64,000 bases of DNA from Massilia rubra (GTDB lineage Bacteria; Pseudomonadota; Gammaproteobacteria; Burkholderiales; Burkholderiaceae_D): the NCBI RefSeq assembly GCF_011682065.1, contig NZ_VUYU01000005.1, positions 202,484-266,483 of the forward strand. Direction: 5' to 3'. A model generated the notes under the pieces. The model worked only from the letters and a program-made list of their open reading frames with translations, was not told where the DNA came from and did not search any database. Position numbers and translations under genes: made by a program. Each line of letters starts with the position of its first letter. The stretch's first letter is position 1. This document shows positions 1 through 9,100 of this stretch, in pieces.

Positions 1-1
1 G

Positions 2-355
2 ATGCCGCGCGCCGCGCCGCTCACGGCAGCCGACAGCATGGCCGATGCACGCCTGCATGGCGACGCGCGTACGCCGCCGCTGGCGCCACCAGCGGCCGCC
101 GAGGCGGGGCCGAGCAGCGCCGAATTGGCCGACCGCCACGCGTACCGGGACTACGAAGCGCGCCAGGAGGCGCGCGTCATGGCCGCCTTCGCCAGCGCCG
201 CGCAGCGCGAAGTGCCGCGCTTGCAGGCTGACGTCGAGCGCGCCCGCGCCAGCGGGATTCCGGCGGCGCAAATCGCCAGGGTGGAAGACAAGATCCGGCG
301 CCTGGAACAGTTGCGCCGCGAGATCGCCAACCCCGGAGCGGCGCTACGCGACTGA
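2..355 (+). CDS. Hypothetical protein, 5' end outside window
   Basis: Open reading frame that is open at the left edge of the window, so the true start probably lies upstream; 117 residues are visible. The first ~45 residues are Ala/Pro-rich and the last ~70 are highly charged and probably helical, with alternating Arg/Glu/Ala (for example the stretches YEARQEARVMAAF and KIRRLEQLRREI), suggesting a coiled coil. I do not recognise the family. It ends at a TGA 92 bases before the Rpn-type gene on the same strand. Confidence 0.45.
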   Translation: MPRAAPLTAADSMADARLHGDARTPPLAPPAAAEAGPSSAELADRHAYRDYEARQEARVMAAFASAAQREVPRLQADVERARASGIPAAQIARVEDKIRRLEQLRREIANPGAALRD

Positions 356-447
356 GCATGCAAAGGCGTGGCAACTGCCGCTGGCACGCCGCTGCGCACG
401 TTTGAGCCAGCGCAAAGGCGGGCCAGGGGCGCTGGCTAAGATGCGCC

Positions 448-1497
448 ATGACCGCCAATCACGACCTTGGATACCGCGCCTTGTTTGCCCACCCGGAAAT
501 GGTGCGCGAACTGATCACGGGCTTTACTGCCTTCAAGTTGCTTGACGGAGTCGCCCTGTCGGCCTTCGAACGCGTCAATGCGGACTACGTGAGCGAGCGA
601 CCGTCGGCGCGCCAGGGCGATGTCGTCTGGCGCGTTCGGCTCGGCGAGCAATTCCCGGACGTGGTCATCCTGCTCGAATTCCAGTCCGGCGTGGACCGCT
701 GCATGGCGCTGCGCATGCAGACTTACGTCGGCTTGCTGTGCCAGGACCTGGTCAAACGCCACCAATTGTCGCCAGGCTTGCTGTTGCCGCCGGTGCTGCC
801 GCTGGTCTTCTACAACGGCGAGCCGCCGTGGAGCGCGACCCCGGATCTGGCCGACTTGCTCATGACGCCGCCCGCCGAGCTGGCGGCCTTGCAACCATCG
901 CAGCGCTATGCGCTGATCGACCAGCGCCGCCTGGACCGGGCGGCGCTGGACGCGAATGACGATTTGCTGGCGCTGCTGTTCCGGATTGAACTTTCACTGT
1001 TCCCCGATGTCTTAACGACGCATGTAACGGCGCTGAAGACCTGGTTCAGGAACACGCCCCAGACCAGCCTGCGGACGTCGGTCTGGGCCTGGTGGAAAGC
1101 GCTGCTCGCGCGTAAAACTGACAATACGCAATTGTTTGACCTCGATAGTGCAGAGGAGGATGACATGAAACAGCTAAAACCTTGGGACAGAGAGATGGAG
1201 GAGCTCGTCAATCAAAGAGCACTCGCGCTGATTGAGAAAACCATGGAGAAAATTAGGGAAGAAAGCAAGAAAGAAGGCCAGAAAGAAGGCAAGGAAGAAG
1301 GCCAGATAGAAGGCCAGCTCATCACCCTGCGCAACATGCTCGGCGCCCTGTTGCGCAAGCGCTTCGGCGACTTGCCGACGCCGGCGGCGCAGCGTATCGC
1401 CGAGGCCACGAAGGACGAGCTCGAACAATGGTTCGAGCGCGGCCTGAATGGGCCCAACCTGGCGCTAGTGTTTGGTGACGCCAAGACGCCCGGATAG
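448..1497 (+). CDS. Rpn family PD-(D/E)XK nuclease (YhgA-like putative transposase)
   Basis: Predicted recombination-promoting nuclease of the Rpn family (PDDEXK_2 / YhgA-like), 349 residues. In this family the N-terminal ~250 residues form a PD-(D/E)XK endonuclease fold that cuts DNA and raises RecA-independent recombination. Visible family marks are the opening YRALFAHPEMVRELITGF, the active-site strand FPDVVILLEFQS with the E-x-Q pair, and a following Arg/Met-rich YVGLLCQDL helix. Around residues 268-292 lies a charged repeat (KKEGQKEGKEEGQIEGQ), the variable tail hinge typical of Rpn proteins, then a ~60-residue C-terminal helical domain resembling DUF4351 (LRKRFGDLP...). No transposon ends are seen nearby. 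Start is the ATG at 448; the ribosome binding site is weak. Family call is firm; biological role is inferred. Confidence 0.85.
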   Translation: MTANHDLGYRALFAHPEMVRELITGFTAFKLLDGVALSAFERVNADYVSERPSARQGDVVWRVRLGEQFPDVVILLEFQSGVDRCMALRMQTYVGLLCQDLVKRHQLSPGLLLPPVLPLVFYNGEPPWSATPDLADLLMTPPAELAALQPSQRYALIDQRRLDRAALDANDDLLALLFRIELSLFPDVLTTHVTALKTWFRNTPQTSLRTSVWAWWKALLARKTDNTQLFDLDSAEEDDMKQLKPWDREMEELVNQRALALIEKTMEKIREESKKEGQKEGKEEGQIEGQLITLRNMLGALLRKRFGDLPTPAAQRIAEATKDELEQWFERGLNGPNLALVFGDAKTPG

Positions 1498-1628
1498 ACG
1501 CGCTTGCCCGAACATGGGCGCCGGCAAGGTGGCGGGCATTGCCGGCGCGGTGGACCTGGACCTGTTCAACGGCAGCGCCCGGGCGCTGGCACAGCCGGGC
1601 CGGGCCGCCACCTGAGCGTCGGGCAAGC

Positions 1629-2777
1629 TTACAGCGGCGCGCGCACGATCGCGCCTTTTTTCCAGATCGCCATCACTGCGCTGCTCAGGTTGATGCCTTC
1701 GTGATCATCTTCCGAGAACGGTTTGTTGTAGGTGGCAATCGCACCCGGCACCGTGCTGTTCAGCTTTTCCAGCGCGGCCTTGATCTTGGCGCCGTCGGTG
1801 CTGTTGGCCTGGCGGATGGCGGCGGCCAGCAGCAGGATCGAGTCGTGCCCACCGGCCACGGCGGTCGGATTGGTCATGCGCGCACGCTTGTATTCGCTGC
1901 GGTAGGCCGTCTCGAATTCGCGCCCGGCCGCCGAGGTGGCGCCTTCCACAAACGTCTGCGGCGAGATCGCTCCTTCGGCATGGGTGGCCGCCACGTTGAT
2001 GAAGGAATCGGTGGCGTTGGCCCACGAGCCGATCAGCGCCAGGTTCAAGCCCAGCTTGGCGCTGGTGGCGGCGATATGACCCTGCTCGGTGCCGATGCCG
2101 TACACCAGCATCACCGTCGCACCGGCTTCCTTGGCCTTGGCCAGCTGGGCCGACATATCGGCGTCGCCCACCTTGAAGCTGCCCACCGAGACGGCCTTGA
2201 TGTCATGCGTGATCAACTGCTTGACCATGTCGTCATGCCCGCCCGTGCCGTACGGCGTGGTGTCGTGCAGCAGCGCGATTTTCTTGTGGCCCTTCTTGAC
2301 CGCGTAGTCGACCATCATCTGCGCCTGCAAGGTGTCCGACGCTTGCACGCGGAAGGTGTAATTGCCTTCCGGCGCGTTCTGGAACGCCTTGGTCAGCTTG
2401 GTGCCGGCCGACGCCGGTACGATATTGGGCAGCTTGGCCTTTTGCATCACCGGCTGGTACGCCAGCACCACGCCGGTGTTCACGCCACAGGAACACGCCA
2501 CCACGCCCTTGGCCAGCAACGCTTCCATGTTCTTGCTCGCGTTTTCAGGCTTGCTTTCATCGTTCAGCTCGACCAGTTCCAGGTTGCGCCCCATGACGCC
2601 GCCACGGGCATTGATGTGCGCCACCGCGAGGCGCTGGCCGTCGCGTACCGCCAGGCCCAGCGGGGCCGATCCGCCCGTCAGCGGCAACAGCGCGCCGATC
2701 TTGATGGTGTCGGCCGCAAACGTGGCGCTGCCGAGGCACAGCGTGGCCGCTGCGAATCCGATATGGCTAAGTTTCAT
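1629..2777 (-). CDS. ABC transporter substrate-binding protein, LivK/type 1 periplasmic binding fold
   Basis: Periplasmic solute-binding protein of the branched-chain amino acid (HAAT/LivK) type, 382 residues. Residues 1-22 form a signal peptide ending SATFAA, followed by the family opening IKIGALLPLTGGSAPLG and the lobe-crossing segments typical of peripla_BP_6 proteins (NIVPASAGT, KIALLHDTTPYG). No permease or ATPase gene of the same system is adjacent, so it is an orphan binding protein here. It is transcribed divergently from a nucleobase permease, which makes amino acids, amides or purine-related compounds all possible ligands; the ligand cannot be read from sequence. Start is the ATG complementary to 2775-2777, preceded by a purine-rich site (GGAAAAGGA on the minus strand). 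Confidence 0.85.
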   Translation of the reverse strand: MKLSHIGFAAATLCLGSATFAADTIKIGALLPLTGGSAPLGLAVRDGQRLAVAHINARGGVMGRNLELVELNDESKPENASKNMEALLAKGVVACSCGVNTGVVLAYQPVMQKAKLPNIVPASAGTKLTKAFQNAPEGNYTFRVQASDTLQAQMMVDYAVKKGHKKIALLHDTTPYGTGGHDDMVKQLITHDIKAVSVGSFKVGDADMSAQLAKAKEAGATVMLVYGIGTEQGHIAATSAKLGLNLALIGSWANATDSFINVAATHAEGAISPQTFVEGATSAAGREFETAYRSEYKRARMTNPTAVAGGHDSILLLAAAIRQANSTDGAKIKAALEKLNSTVPGAIATYNKPFSEDDHEGINLSSAVMAIWKKGAIVRAPL

Positions 2778-3082
2778 GCGTAATCCTTTTCCTTCTGTTC
2801 TGTAAGAGGCAAACTGCTGATGGGACTCCGGATACCGCCGAGCATCATGGTCGCGGGCCCGATGTTGAGCAAATTGATAGCGTTCTTGGCAAGGGCGCTT
2901 TAGTTTAAGGCAAATTTGCGCTGATGCAACAATTGAACTGTTGTATTTGCGTCAGCCCATGGCGTATGGCGGCGCTCGCCATGCACTTTGCATGCAAATG
3001 GCGACGAGCGGGTACGATATGCCCCCCGCCGGCATGCCGGCTGTTATATTTCCCATGCTTACCCCCAACAGGAGAGACCATC
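2778..3082. other. Divergent intergenic region between binding protein and nucleobase permease
   Basis: About 305 bases hold the promoters of two divergent genes. Visible elements are a perfect 10-bp palindrome GCAAATTTGC at 2920-2929, an inverted repeat CAACA...TGTTG at 2936-2952, and a GCATGCAAATG stretch near 2990. These are candidate operators shared by the two genes, but no regulator is identifiable. I found no convincing -35/-10 pair and no riboswitch-like fold. Confidence 0.3.
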
Positions 3083-4384
3083 TTGTCGTTACTTGAAAAC
3101 CATTTCAAACTCAAGGAGCACGGAACCGACGTCCGCACCGAGCTGCTGGCCGGGCTGACCACGTTCCTGACGATGGCCTACATCATCTTCGTCAACCCGT
3201 CGATCCTCGGCAGCGCCGGCATGCCCACCGATGCCGTGTTCGTGGCCACCTGCCTGGCCGCCGCGCTCGGCAGCCTGATCATGGGCCTGTACGCCAACTA
3301 TCCGATCGCGCTGGCGCCGGGAATGGGCTTGAATGCCTATTTCGCTTTCATCGTGGTCAAGCAGATGGGCTTGTCGTGGGAGGTGGCGCTGGGCGCGGTG
3401 TTCATTTCCGGCTGCCTGTTTTTGCTGGTGAGTCTGTTTCGCCTGCGCGAAATGATCATCAACGGCATTCCCGCCTCGATCCGGGTCGCCATTGCGGTCG
3501 GGATCGGCCTGTTCCTCGGCCTGATCGCGCTGCACAATGCCGGCATCGTGGTGCCCAACAAGGACACCATGGTCACCATGGGGGACTTGCATTCCGCCCC
3601 GGCCTTGCTGGCGATCATCGGCTTTTTCGTGATCGTCGCGCTCGACAAGCTGAAGGTCAAAGGCGCGATCCTGATCGGCATCCTGCTGGTCACCGTGCTC
3701 AGTTTTTTCTTCGCGGGTAACAAGTTCATGGGCCTGGTGTCGGCCCCGCCATCGCTCGCGCCCACCCTGTTCAAGCTCGACATCATGGGCGCGCTCTCGG
3801 TCGGGATCTTGAACGTGGTGCTGGTGTTCTTCCTGGTCGAGCTGTTCGACGCCACCGGCACCATGATGGGCGTGGCCAGCCGCGCCGGCTTCCTGGTCAA
3901 CGGCAAGATGGCGCGCATGAACAAGGCCCTGATGGCCGACAGTTGCGCCATCGTGGCCGGGGCCGCCCTCGGCACCTCGAGCACCACGGCCTACATTGAA
4001 AGCGCGGCCGGGGTCCAGGCCGGCGGGCGCACCGGACTGACCGCGGTGGCGGTGGCGATCCTGTTCCTGTGCTGCCTGTTCCTCTCGCCGCTGGCCTCGG
4101 TGGTGCCGGCGTACGCTACCGCGCCGGCGCTGCTGTACGTGGCTTGCCTGATGCTGCGCGAACTGGGCGAGATCGACTGGAACGACACCACCGAAAGCAT
4201 ACCGGCCGCGATCACCGCCCTGGCCATGCCGTTCACGTATTCGATCGCCACCGGCGTGGCCTTCGGCTTCATTTCCTACGCCGTGCTCAAGCTGCTGACC
4301 GGGCGCGCGCGCGAGGTCAAGGCGGCGGTATGGGTGATCGCAGCCTTGTTCTTGTTTAAGTTTATCTATCTCGGCGGAGGTTAA
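3083..4384 (+). CDS. NCS2 family (AzgA/GhxP-like) nucleobase permease
   Basis: Inner-membrane purine (adenine/guanine/hypoxanthine) or xanthine/uracil permease of the AzgA-like branch of the NCS2 family, 433 residues with about 12-14 hydrophobic segments. Family marks are [17 protein letters not shown] near the N terminus, [12 protein letters not shown] (~residues 75-86) and the conserved [15 protein letters not shown] and [15 protein letters not shown] motifs that form the substrate site in AzgA proteins. The start is taken as TTG at 3083 because GGAGAG lies eight bases upstream (3071-3076) and because residues from there match the usual family N terminus ([14 protein letters not shown]); a longer in-frame extension has no such signal. 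It precedes the chemoreceptor and Tsx-like genes on the same strand. Confidence 0.9.
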   Translation: MSLLENHFKLKEHGTDVRTELLAGLTTFLTMAYIIFVNPSILGSAGMPTDAVFVATCLAAALGSLIMGLYANYPIALAPGMGLNAYFAFIVVKQMGLSWEVALGAVFISGCLFLLVSLFRLREMIINGIPASIRVAIAVGIGLFLGLIALHNAGIVVPNKDTMVTMGDLHSAPALLAIIGFFVIVALDKLKVKGAILIGILLVTVLSFFFAGNKFMGLVSAPPSLAPTLFKLDIMGALSVGILNVVLVFFLVELFDATGTMMGVASRAGFLVNGKMARMNKALMADSCAIVAGAALGTSSTTAYIESAAGVQAGGRTGLTAVAVAILFLCCLFLSPLASVVPAYATAPALLYVACLMLRELGEIDWNDTTESIPAAITALAMPFTYSIATGVAFGFISYAVLKLLTGRAREVKAAVWVIAALFLFKFIYLGGG

Positions 4385-4533
4385 ACCATTGCGTGTTTGT
4401 CCAGCTTGCGACCGGCACGCAACACTTCCTGAGGGCGTTAGCACGCACCAGTGCATTTGGTCTTGACCTGGCGCAAGCCAGAAAGGAATATGGTCCTTGT
4501 GTTGTGACTCCCTGTCACCGAAAGGACACCGCC

Positions 4534-6573
4534 TTGACCCTGTTGCGCCATCTCTCGATCCAAAAGAAACTCATGCTCAGCATGGCCGCCTGCCTGCTGT
4601 TGTTCGTTGTCATTTCCTCCACCCTGAGCATCACCATGACCAGCCGCGCCATCCGCGAGCGGGTCGTCGAGCAGGAGTTGCCGTCGGTGGTGGGCGAGAT
4701 CCGCAATGACGTGCTGCGCCAGATTTCGGTGCCGCTGGGCGCATCGCTGGCGCTGGCCAACAACACCTACATCCACGCCTGGGAAGGCGAGGGCTTGCCC
4801 GACGCCGGCATCGAGGCCTGGAAGGCCTACGCCGAGAGCGTCAAGGCCAAGAACAAGGCCGTCACCGTGTTCTGGGTCTCGAAAGCGACCGGCAAGTACA
4901 TGAGCGAGCAGGGCCTGACCCGCACCATCGACAAGGAAGGCGGCAACGACCAATGGTTCCATGGTTTCCTGGCCGAGGGCAAGCCCTACACCCTGGTGCT
5001 GAACAAGGAAGGCGCCTCCGACATCATGTTGTTCATCAACGTGCGCGCCGACGCCGGGCCGGGCAAGCTGGGCGTGGCCGGGGTCGGCCTGTCGGTGGCG
5101 GCGCTGGCCGACACCATCCGCGCCTACAAGGTCGGCCAGACCGGCTTCGTGTCGCTGGTCAGCGCCAACGGCGCCGTGCTGGTGCACCGCGACGCCGCCC
5201 TGGCCGACGGCAAGCACCTGCTCAAGGACTTGCCGGGCTACAGCGAAGAACTGAGCAAGGCCTTGCTGGGCGGCGCCAAATTCACCCACGCCGCCGGCAC
5301 CGGCGCCAACGGCGCGCGCATCCTGGCCTCGTCCTATGTGCCGGAACTGAACATGTATGTGGTGGCCGAAGTGCCGGAAACCGAAGTGCTGGGCAACGTC
5401 GCGCGCGACGCCACCATCTCGGCCCTGGTGGCGGCCCTGATCGGCGGCGGCATCGGCCTGTTCGGCATCTATTTGATCAGCCGCGCGATCGCCGGCCCGG
5501 TGGCGCGCGCTAGCGCCATGCTGAGCGATATCGCCGGCGGCAATGGCGACCTGAGCCGCCGGATGCCGGTCGAGAGCGGCGACGAGGTGGGCGAACTGGC
5601 CGATGCCTTCAATCGCTTCGTGTCGTCGCTGAACCTGACCATCAGCCAGGTGCGCGGCAGCACCGAAACCATCGCCGCGGCCTCGAGCGAAATTGCAGCC
5701 GGCAATATGGACTTGTCGGGCCGCACCGAAGCGCAAGCGTCGAGCCTGGAAGAAACGGCCGCCGCCATGGAGCAGATGACCTCGACCGTGAAGCAGAATG
5801 CCGAGAACGCCAGCCAGGCCAACCAGTTGGTCGTGTCGGCCTCCTCGCACGCGGTCAAGGGCGGCCAAGTGGTGGGGCAGGTGGTCAGCACGATGGGATC
5901 GATTACCGACAGTTCGCGCAAGATCGTCGACATTATCGGCGTCATCGACGGCATCGCTTTCCAGACCAATATCCTGGCGCTGAACGCCGCCGTGGAAGCG
6001 GCGCGCGCCGGCGAGCAGGGGCGCGGCTTTGCCGTGGTGGCGTCGGAAGTCCGCAACCTGGCCCAACGCTCGGCCGCCGCCGCCAAGGAAATCAAGACCC
6101 TGATCGACGACTCGGTGGCCAAGGTCGACGCCGGCAGCAAGCTGGTGGACGAAGCCGGGGTCACCATGCACCAGATCGTCACCTCGGTGCAACAGGTGGC
6201 CGACCTGATGAGCGAGATCGCCGCCGCCAGTTTCGAGCAGAGCCAGGGCATCGGCCAGATCAACCATTCGATCAGCGCCATGGACGACGCCACCCAGCAG
6301 AACGCCGCGCTGGTGGAAGAAGCGGCCGCAGCCGCCAAGTCGCTGCAGGACCAGGCGGCCAACCTGGCCAGCGTGGTCAGCGTGTTCAAGCTCGACGAGA
6401 ACGTGGCGCCGCCCGCGCGCGGCGCCCTCGCACGGCCGGCGCCGGCGGCCCGCAACGCGCCACGCCCGGCCGCCAAACCGCTCGCCAGGCCCGCCGCTAA
6501 AGCGCCCGCCAGGCCGCCCGCCAAGGCGCCAGCCAAGTCCGCGCCCGCCGGCGACGACTGGGAAGAATTTTGA
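4534..6573 (+). CDS. Methyl-accepting chemotaxis protein, dCache sensor
   Basis: Transmembrane chemoreceptor, 679 residues. Layout: TM1 about residues 12-34, a ~255-residue periplasmic double-Cache-like sensor, TM2 about 293-315, HAMP 316-370, then the methyl-accepting signalling domain with the hairpin tip near 480-520 (the region [18 protein letters not shown]). An Ala/Pro/Lys-rich linker of ~50 residues ends in DWEEF, the type of C-terminal pentapeptide (as in NWETF) that tethers CheR/CheB in enterobacterial receptors. The start is set at TTG 4534 because AAAGGA lies 8-13 bases upstream and the next residues give a normal short cytoplasmic N terminus. It is located between a nucleobase permease and a nucleoside-type outer-membrane channel, so purine-like ligands are a reasonable guess, not a demonstration. 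Confidence 0.93.
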   Translation: MTLLRHLSIQKKLMLSMAACLLLFVVISSTLSITMTSRAIRERVVEQELPSVVGEIRNDVLRQISVPLGASLALANNTYIHAWEGEGLPDAGIEAWKAYAESVKAKNKAVTVFWVSKATGKYMSEQGLTRTIDKEGGNDQWFHGFLAEGKPYTLVLNKEGASDIMLFINVRADAGPGKLGVAGVGLSVAALADTIRAYKVGQTGFVSLVSANGAVLVHRDAALADGKHLLKDLPGYSEELSKALLGGAKFTHAAGTGANGARILASSYVPELNMYVVAEVPETEVLGNVARDATISALVAALIGGGIGLFGIYLISRAIAGPVARASAMLSDIAGGNGDLSRRMPVESGDEVGELADAFNRFVSSLNLTISQVRGSTETIAAASSEIAAGNMDLSGRTEAQASSLEETAAAMEQMTSTVKQNAENASQANQLVVSASSHAVKGGQVVGQVVSTMGSITDSSRKIVDIIGVIDGIAFQTNILALNAAVEAARAGEQGRGFAVVASEVRNLAQRSAAAAKEIKTLIDDSVAKVDAGSKLVDEAGVTMHQIVTSVQQVADLMSEIAAASFEQSQGIGQINHSISAMDDATQQNAALVEEAAAAAKSLQDQAANLASVVSVFKLDENVAPPARGALARPAPAARNAPRPAAKPLARPAAKAPARPPAKAPAKSAPAGDDWEEF

Positions 6574-6611
6574 GCGCCCCCCTTTGCATGACTTTTAACC
6601 AGGGAACCACC

Positions 6612-7484
6612 ATGACCGCCATCCACCTGCGCCGCCTGCCCGCGGCCTGCCTCCTCGCCGCCACCAGCCTGGCCGGCAGCGCCGCCCAGGCGGCCGACTG
6701 GAGCGACACCGCGATCAGCTGGCGCACCGGCGAGCGTTTCCGCGAGCCGTTCAACAGCGAGAACGTCGGCAAGCACGTCTTTGCGCTGACCCACGCCAGC
6801 GGCTACCAGTACGGCGGCAATTTCTTCAATCTCGACATGCTCGTTTCCGACAGCAAGGACCCGGCCTCGCTCAACCAGACCGACGGCGCCCAGGAAGCCT
6901 ACGTGGTGTACCGCCACACGCTCGACATCGGCAAGCTGCGCGGCGCCCCCATCAAATTCGGCCCGGTGAGCGGGCTGGGCGCGACCGTCGGTTTCGACTG
7001 GAACACCAAGAACGACGTCGGCTACAACTCGCGCAAGCAGATGCTGGTGGCCGGCCCGACCGTGATGTGGCAGGTGCCCGGTTTTCTGTCGACCAGCCTG
7101 TTGCTGCTACGCGAGAGCAATGCGCCGAGCGGCGCCTTCCCGCCGGTTTCCAACGTGCGCGGGCGCTACGTCTACGACCTGCATCCGATGCTGACGGCCA
7201 GCTGGGGTATTCCGGTCGCCCAGTTGTGGGCCTTCGAAGGCTACGCCAACTTCATCGCCTCCAAAGGCAAGAGCGAAACCGGGGCTGACACCGGCGCCGA
7301 AACCAATATCGACATGCAACTCATGTTCGACGCCGGCGCGGCCATGGGCTATAAAAAGCGCACCTTCCGCGTCGGGCTCGAATACCAATACTGGAACAAC
7401 AAATTCGGCAACACCGCGGCCACCACCAGGGGACGGGGCTACCGCGCCAAGACGCCGATGGTACGCGTGGCCTACCACTTCTGA
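6612..7484 (+). CDS. Tsx-like nucleoside-type outer-membrane channel protein
   Basis: Predicted outer-membrane beta-barrel, 290 residues. A signal peptide (residues 1-24, ending AAQA) precedes the mature start ADWSDTAISWRTGERFREPF, which is the usual opening of Tsx/OmpK-type channels; SGYQYGGNFFNLDMLVSDSKDP and the closing aromatic strand ending in YHF also fit this family. Tsx proteins let nucleosides cross the outer membrane, but several betaproteobacterial relatives have unknown substrates. The chosen start has AGGGAA about ten bases upstream (6601-6606). It begins 38 bases after the chemoreceptor stop and may be cotranscribed with it and the nucleobase permease. Confidence 0.8.
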   Translation: MTAIHLRRLPAACLLAATSLAGSAAQAADWSDTAISWRTGERFREPFNSENVGKHVFALTHASGYQYGGNFFNLDMLVSDSKDPASLNQTDGAQEAYVVYRHTLDIGKLRGAPIKFGPVSGLGATVGFDWNTKNDVGYNSRKQMLVAGPTVMWQVPGFLSTSLLLLRESNAPSGAFPPVSNVRGRYVYDLHPMLTASWGIPVAQLWAFEGYANFIASKGKSETGADTGAETNIDMQLMFDAGAAMGYKKRTFRVGLEYQYWNNKFGNTAATTRGRGYRAKTPMVRVAYHF

Positions 7485-7560
7485 GGGGGTGGCAGCAATG
7501 TTGCAAGTTTTGCTATAAGATGAAAGGCTGACTTTCAACCACCACTGCCCGGAGCCCACC

Positions 7561-8196
7561 ATGCAAGAACTGACCCTGTACGTCGACAGCCGTTTCACCA
7601 GCCCATGGGCGCTGTCGGCGTTCCAGGCCCTGACCGAGAAAAAGCTGCCGTTCACGCTGCACACGGTCAACCTGGACCAGGGCGAGCAGAAGCAGGCTGC
7701 GTTTCGCGATCTCAGTCCCATCGGGCGCGTGCCGCTGCTGGTGCAAGGCGACCTGGCGCTGGCCGAGTCGAGCGCCATTGTCGAATACCTTGAAGAAGCT
7801 TTTCCGCCGCCGGCCTACGCGGCCGTGCTGCCGGACGGCGTGCAACAGCGCGCCATGGCGCGCCAGGTCATGGCCTGGCTGCGCAGCGACCTGATGGCCC
7901 TGCGCGCCGAGCGTTCGACGGAAGTGGTGTTTTATGCGCCGGTGAGCACGCCGCTCACGCAGGCCGGGCAGGCCGCGGCCGCGCGCCTGATCGCGATTGC
8001 CGACCAGTTGCTCACGGGCGAGCATCTGTTCGGGCAGTGGTGCATCGCCGACACCGAGCTGGCGCTGGCGCTCAACCGCCTGATCTTGAACGGCGATCCG
8101 GTGCCGGAACGGCTCACCGCCTGGTGCGCGGCGCAGTGGCAGCGCGACAGCGTGCGCCAGTGGATCGCGAAGTCGCGCGGCGGCGTACCCGGGTAA
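7561..8196 (+). CDS. yfcF: Glutathione S-transferase, YfcF type
   Basis: Cytosolic glutathione transferase, 211 residues. The N-terminal thioredoxin-like domain (residues 1-82) contains SRFTSPWALSAFQAL with the Ser-rich catalytic loop, the cis-Pro segment GRVPLLV and the glutathione-binding ESSAIVEYLEE. The C-terminal all-helical domain is about residues 90-205. The pattern best resembles Escherichia coli YfcF, a glutathione transferase linked to peroxide defence. Start ATG at 7561 follows GGAG at 7552-7555. Single gene, not clearly in an operon. Confidence 0.85.
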   Translation: MQELTLYVDSRFTSPWALSAFQALTEKKLPFTLHTVNLDQGEQKQAAFRDLSPIGRVPLLVQGDLALAESSAIVEYLEEAFPPPAYAAVLPDGVQQRAMARQVMAWLRSDLMALRAERSTEVVFYAPVSTPLTQAGQAAAARLIAIADQLLTGEHLFGQWCIADTELALALNRLILNGDPVPERLTAWCAAQWQRDSVRQWIAKSRGGVPG

Positions 8197-8301
8197 GATG
8201 GTGGCGGGCGGGTAGGCCCGGGCGGGAAGCCCCGGGAACTCGGCGGCAAGGATTGCGCTGAATTCCATCGGGCTGTATATTGTTGCCGAAAGGGAGCAGC
8301 A

Positions 8302-8865
8302 ATGGAAGAGCGACGCAAGAATCATGCAATGGCCGCGACGGTTGAGAAGGCAATCCTTCTCAAAGACACCGTATCGGTACACCAAGCCGCAATTTACCTG
8401 GCCTCGGGCGGCGTGCCGCTCGATGTGACCGGGCGCGTCCTCACGACCCCGTACCGGCGCGGCATGGTGCGCTCCGGGGTCAGTGACGAGGCCTACACCA
8501 TGCTGCCCGCCACACCGCCGGCCGCATTGGCGCAGCCGGCACGCGCGCCTGCCGCGCCAGTGGCGCGCGCAGCGGCACCCGCACCCGCACCCGCACCCGC
8601 ACCCGCACCCGCACCCGCACCCGCTCGGGCGCCGGTCCCTGCAAGCGCGCCCGCGCCTGTCGCCGTGCCTGCTCCCGCAGCCGCCGTCGTCCCTGCGCCG
8701 GTCGTGCAATCGGCCGCTCCCGCGCTGCCGCTGCCCTTGCGCGCTGCCGATGCCGAAGCCGATTCGGACATGGTCACCGTGCCCCTCATGGTGCCTGGCG
8801 CGCCGCCCTCGGCGCCATCATCCTGGCGCGACATCATCCATTCAGCCGGTCCGACCTTCCGCTGA
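8302..8865 (+). CDS. Hypothetical protein with Ala-Pro dipeptide repeat
   Basis: Unrecognised protein of 187 residues, start ATG at 8302 with GGGAGC just upstream. The N-terminal ~70 residues look like a small folded part (VSVHQAAIYLASGGVPLDVTGRVL), while residues ~75-150 are a low-complexity Ala/Pro/Val stretch that includes (AP)8 encoded by eight exact GCACCC repeats. The last ~35 residues are mixed. No signal peptide or membrane segment is evident. Such stretches usually act as extended linkers; the function is unknown. Confidence 0.7.
   Translation: MEERRKNHAMAATVEKAILLKDTVSVHQAAIYLASGGVPLDVTGRVLTTPYRRGMVRSGVSDEAYTMLPATPPAALAQPARAPAAPVARAAAPAPAPAPAPAPAPAPARAPVPASAPAPVAVPAPAAAVVPAPVVQSAAPALPLPLRAADAEADSDMVTVPLMVPGAPPSAPSSWRDIIHSAGPTFR
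8575..8622 (+). repeat. (GCACCC)8 hexanucleotide microsatellite inside CDS
   Basis: Eight exact head-to-tail copies of GCACCC, in frame with the surrounding gene and encoding alternating Ala-Pro. Because the unit is six bases, changes in copy number would keep the reading frame. Confidence 0.97.
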
Positions 8866-8874
8866 ACGCCTCGC

Positions 8875-8898
8875 CTTGGCGCCATGCGAGGCGCCAAG
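8875..8898 (+). terminator. Perfect 9-bp hairpin after the Ala-Pro protein gene
   Basis: Arms CTTGGCGCC (8875-8883) and GGCGCCAAG (8890-8898) with a six-base loop, starting ten bases after the stop codon. There is no following T-run, so intrinsic termination is only likely, not certain; it could also protect the mRNA end. Confidence 0.45.
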
Positions 8899-8961
8899 CG
8901 CCGCCCGGCTGTTGCGAAACGTTAACAAAATGCCGGCGCAGCGGATGGTCTTTCATCCCTA

Positions 8962-8981
8962 CGTGCCGGTTTTCCGGCACG
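8962..8981. repeat. Inverted repeat upstream of sugar ABC promoter
   Basis: Perfect 8-bp inverted repeat CGTGCCGG / CCGGCACG separated by TTTT, ending 11 bases before the -35 hexamer of the sugar transporter promoter. It is a possible activator site or hairpin; no known consensus is claimed. Confidence 0.4.
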
Positions 8982-8992
8982 ATGTTATTTCG

Positions 8993-9022
8993 TTGACACT
9001 GAAAATCGATGGGTGTTATATT
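8993..9022 (+). promoter_or_regulatory. Sigma-70-type promoter of the sugar ABC operon
   Basis: A consensus -35 TTGACA (8993-8998) is followed after 17 bases by TTATAT (9016-9021), or after 18 by TATATT. Transcription would begin near 9028, just before the LacI-type operator at 9036-9049 and about 73 bases before the start codon at 9101. Confidence 0.7.
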
Positions 9023-9035
9023 CGTGTGCCCGGGA

Positions 9036-9049
9036 TGGTAACGTTTCCA
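9036..9049. promoter_or_regulatory. LacI-family operator in front of sugar ABC operon
   Basis: TGGTAACGTTTCCA is a 14-bp near-palindrome (one mismatched pair) with the central CG and flanking TTTCC typical of LacI/GalR-family sites. It lies about +8 to +21 from the predicted start site, where a bound repressor would block transcription. Thirteen of 17 aligned bases match the site at 14417-14434 before the beta-glucosidase gene. The likely ligand is the LacI-type protein encoded at 13288. Confidence 0.7.
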
Positions 9050-9100
9050 ATCTAGCGTTATCCCGGCCAGCGGACACAGATCCGCACACAAGGAGACAGG

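Noticed and set aside
448-1497. A transposable element around the Rpn gene
   Set aside because: No terminal inverted repeats or target duplications were seen, and Rpn genes are not themselves transposons despite the common label.
1514-1615. Short open frame MGAGKVAGIAGAV... after the Rpn gene, possibly a relic of another gene
   Set aside because: Only 33 residues, no ribosome binding site, and no family recognised; could be a gene remnant but cannot be supported.
1539-2783. Long plus-strand frame opposite the binding-protein gene
   Set aside because: Antisense to a clear LivK-type gene and rich in His/Arg; a mirror artefact of high-GC coding sequence. The same applies to the long antisense frames over tamB, the chemoreceptor, the TPR-GGDEF gene and the last gene of the window.
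8913-8930. GAAACGTTAAC stretch as another LacI operator
   Set aside because: Only the centre AACGTT is symmetric; the flanks do not match and it lies ~75 bases upstream of the promoter.
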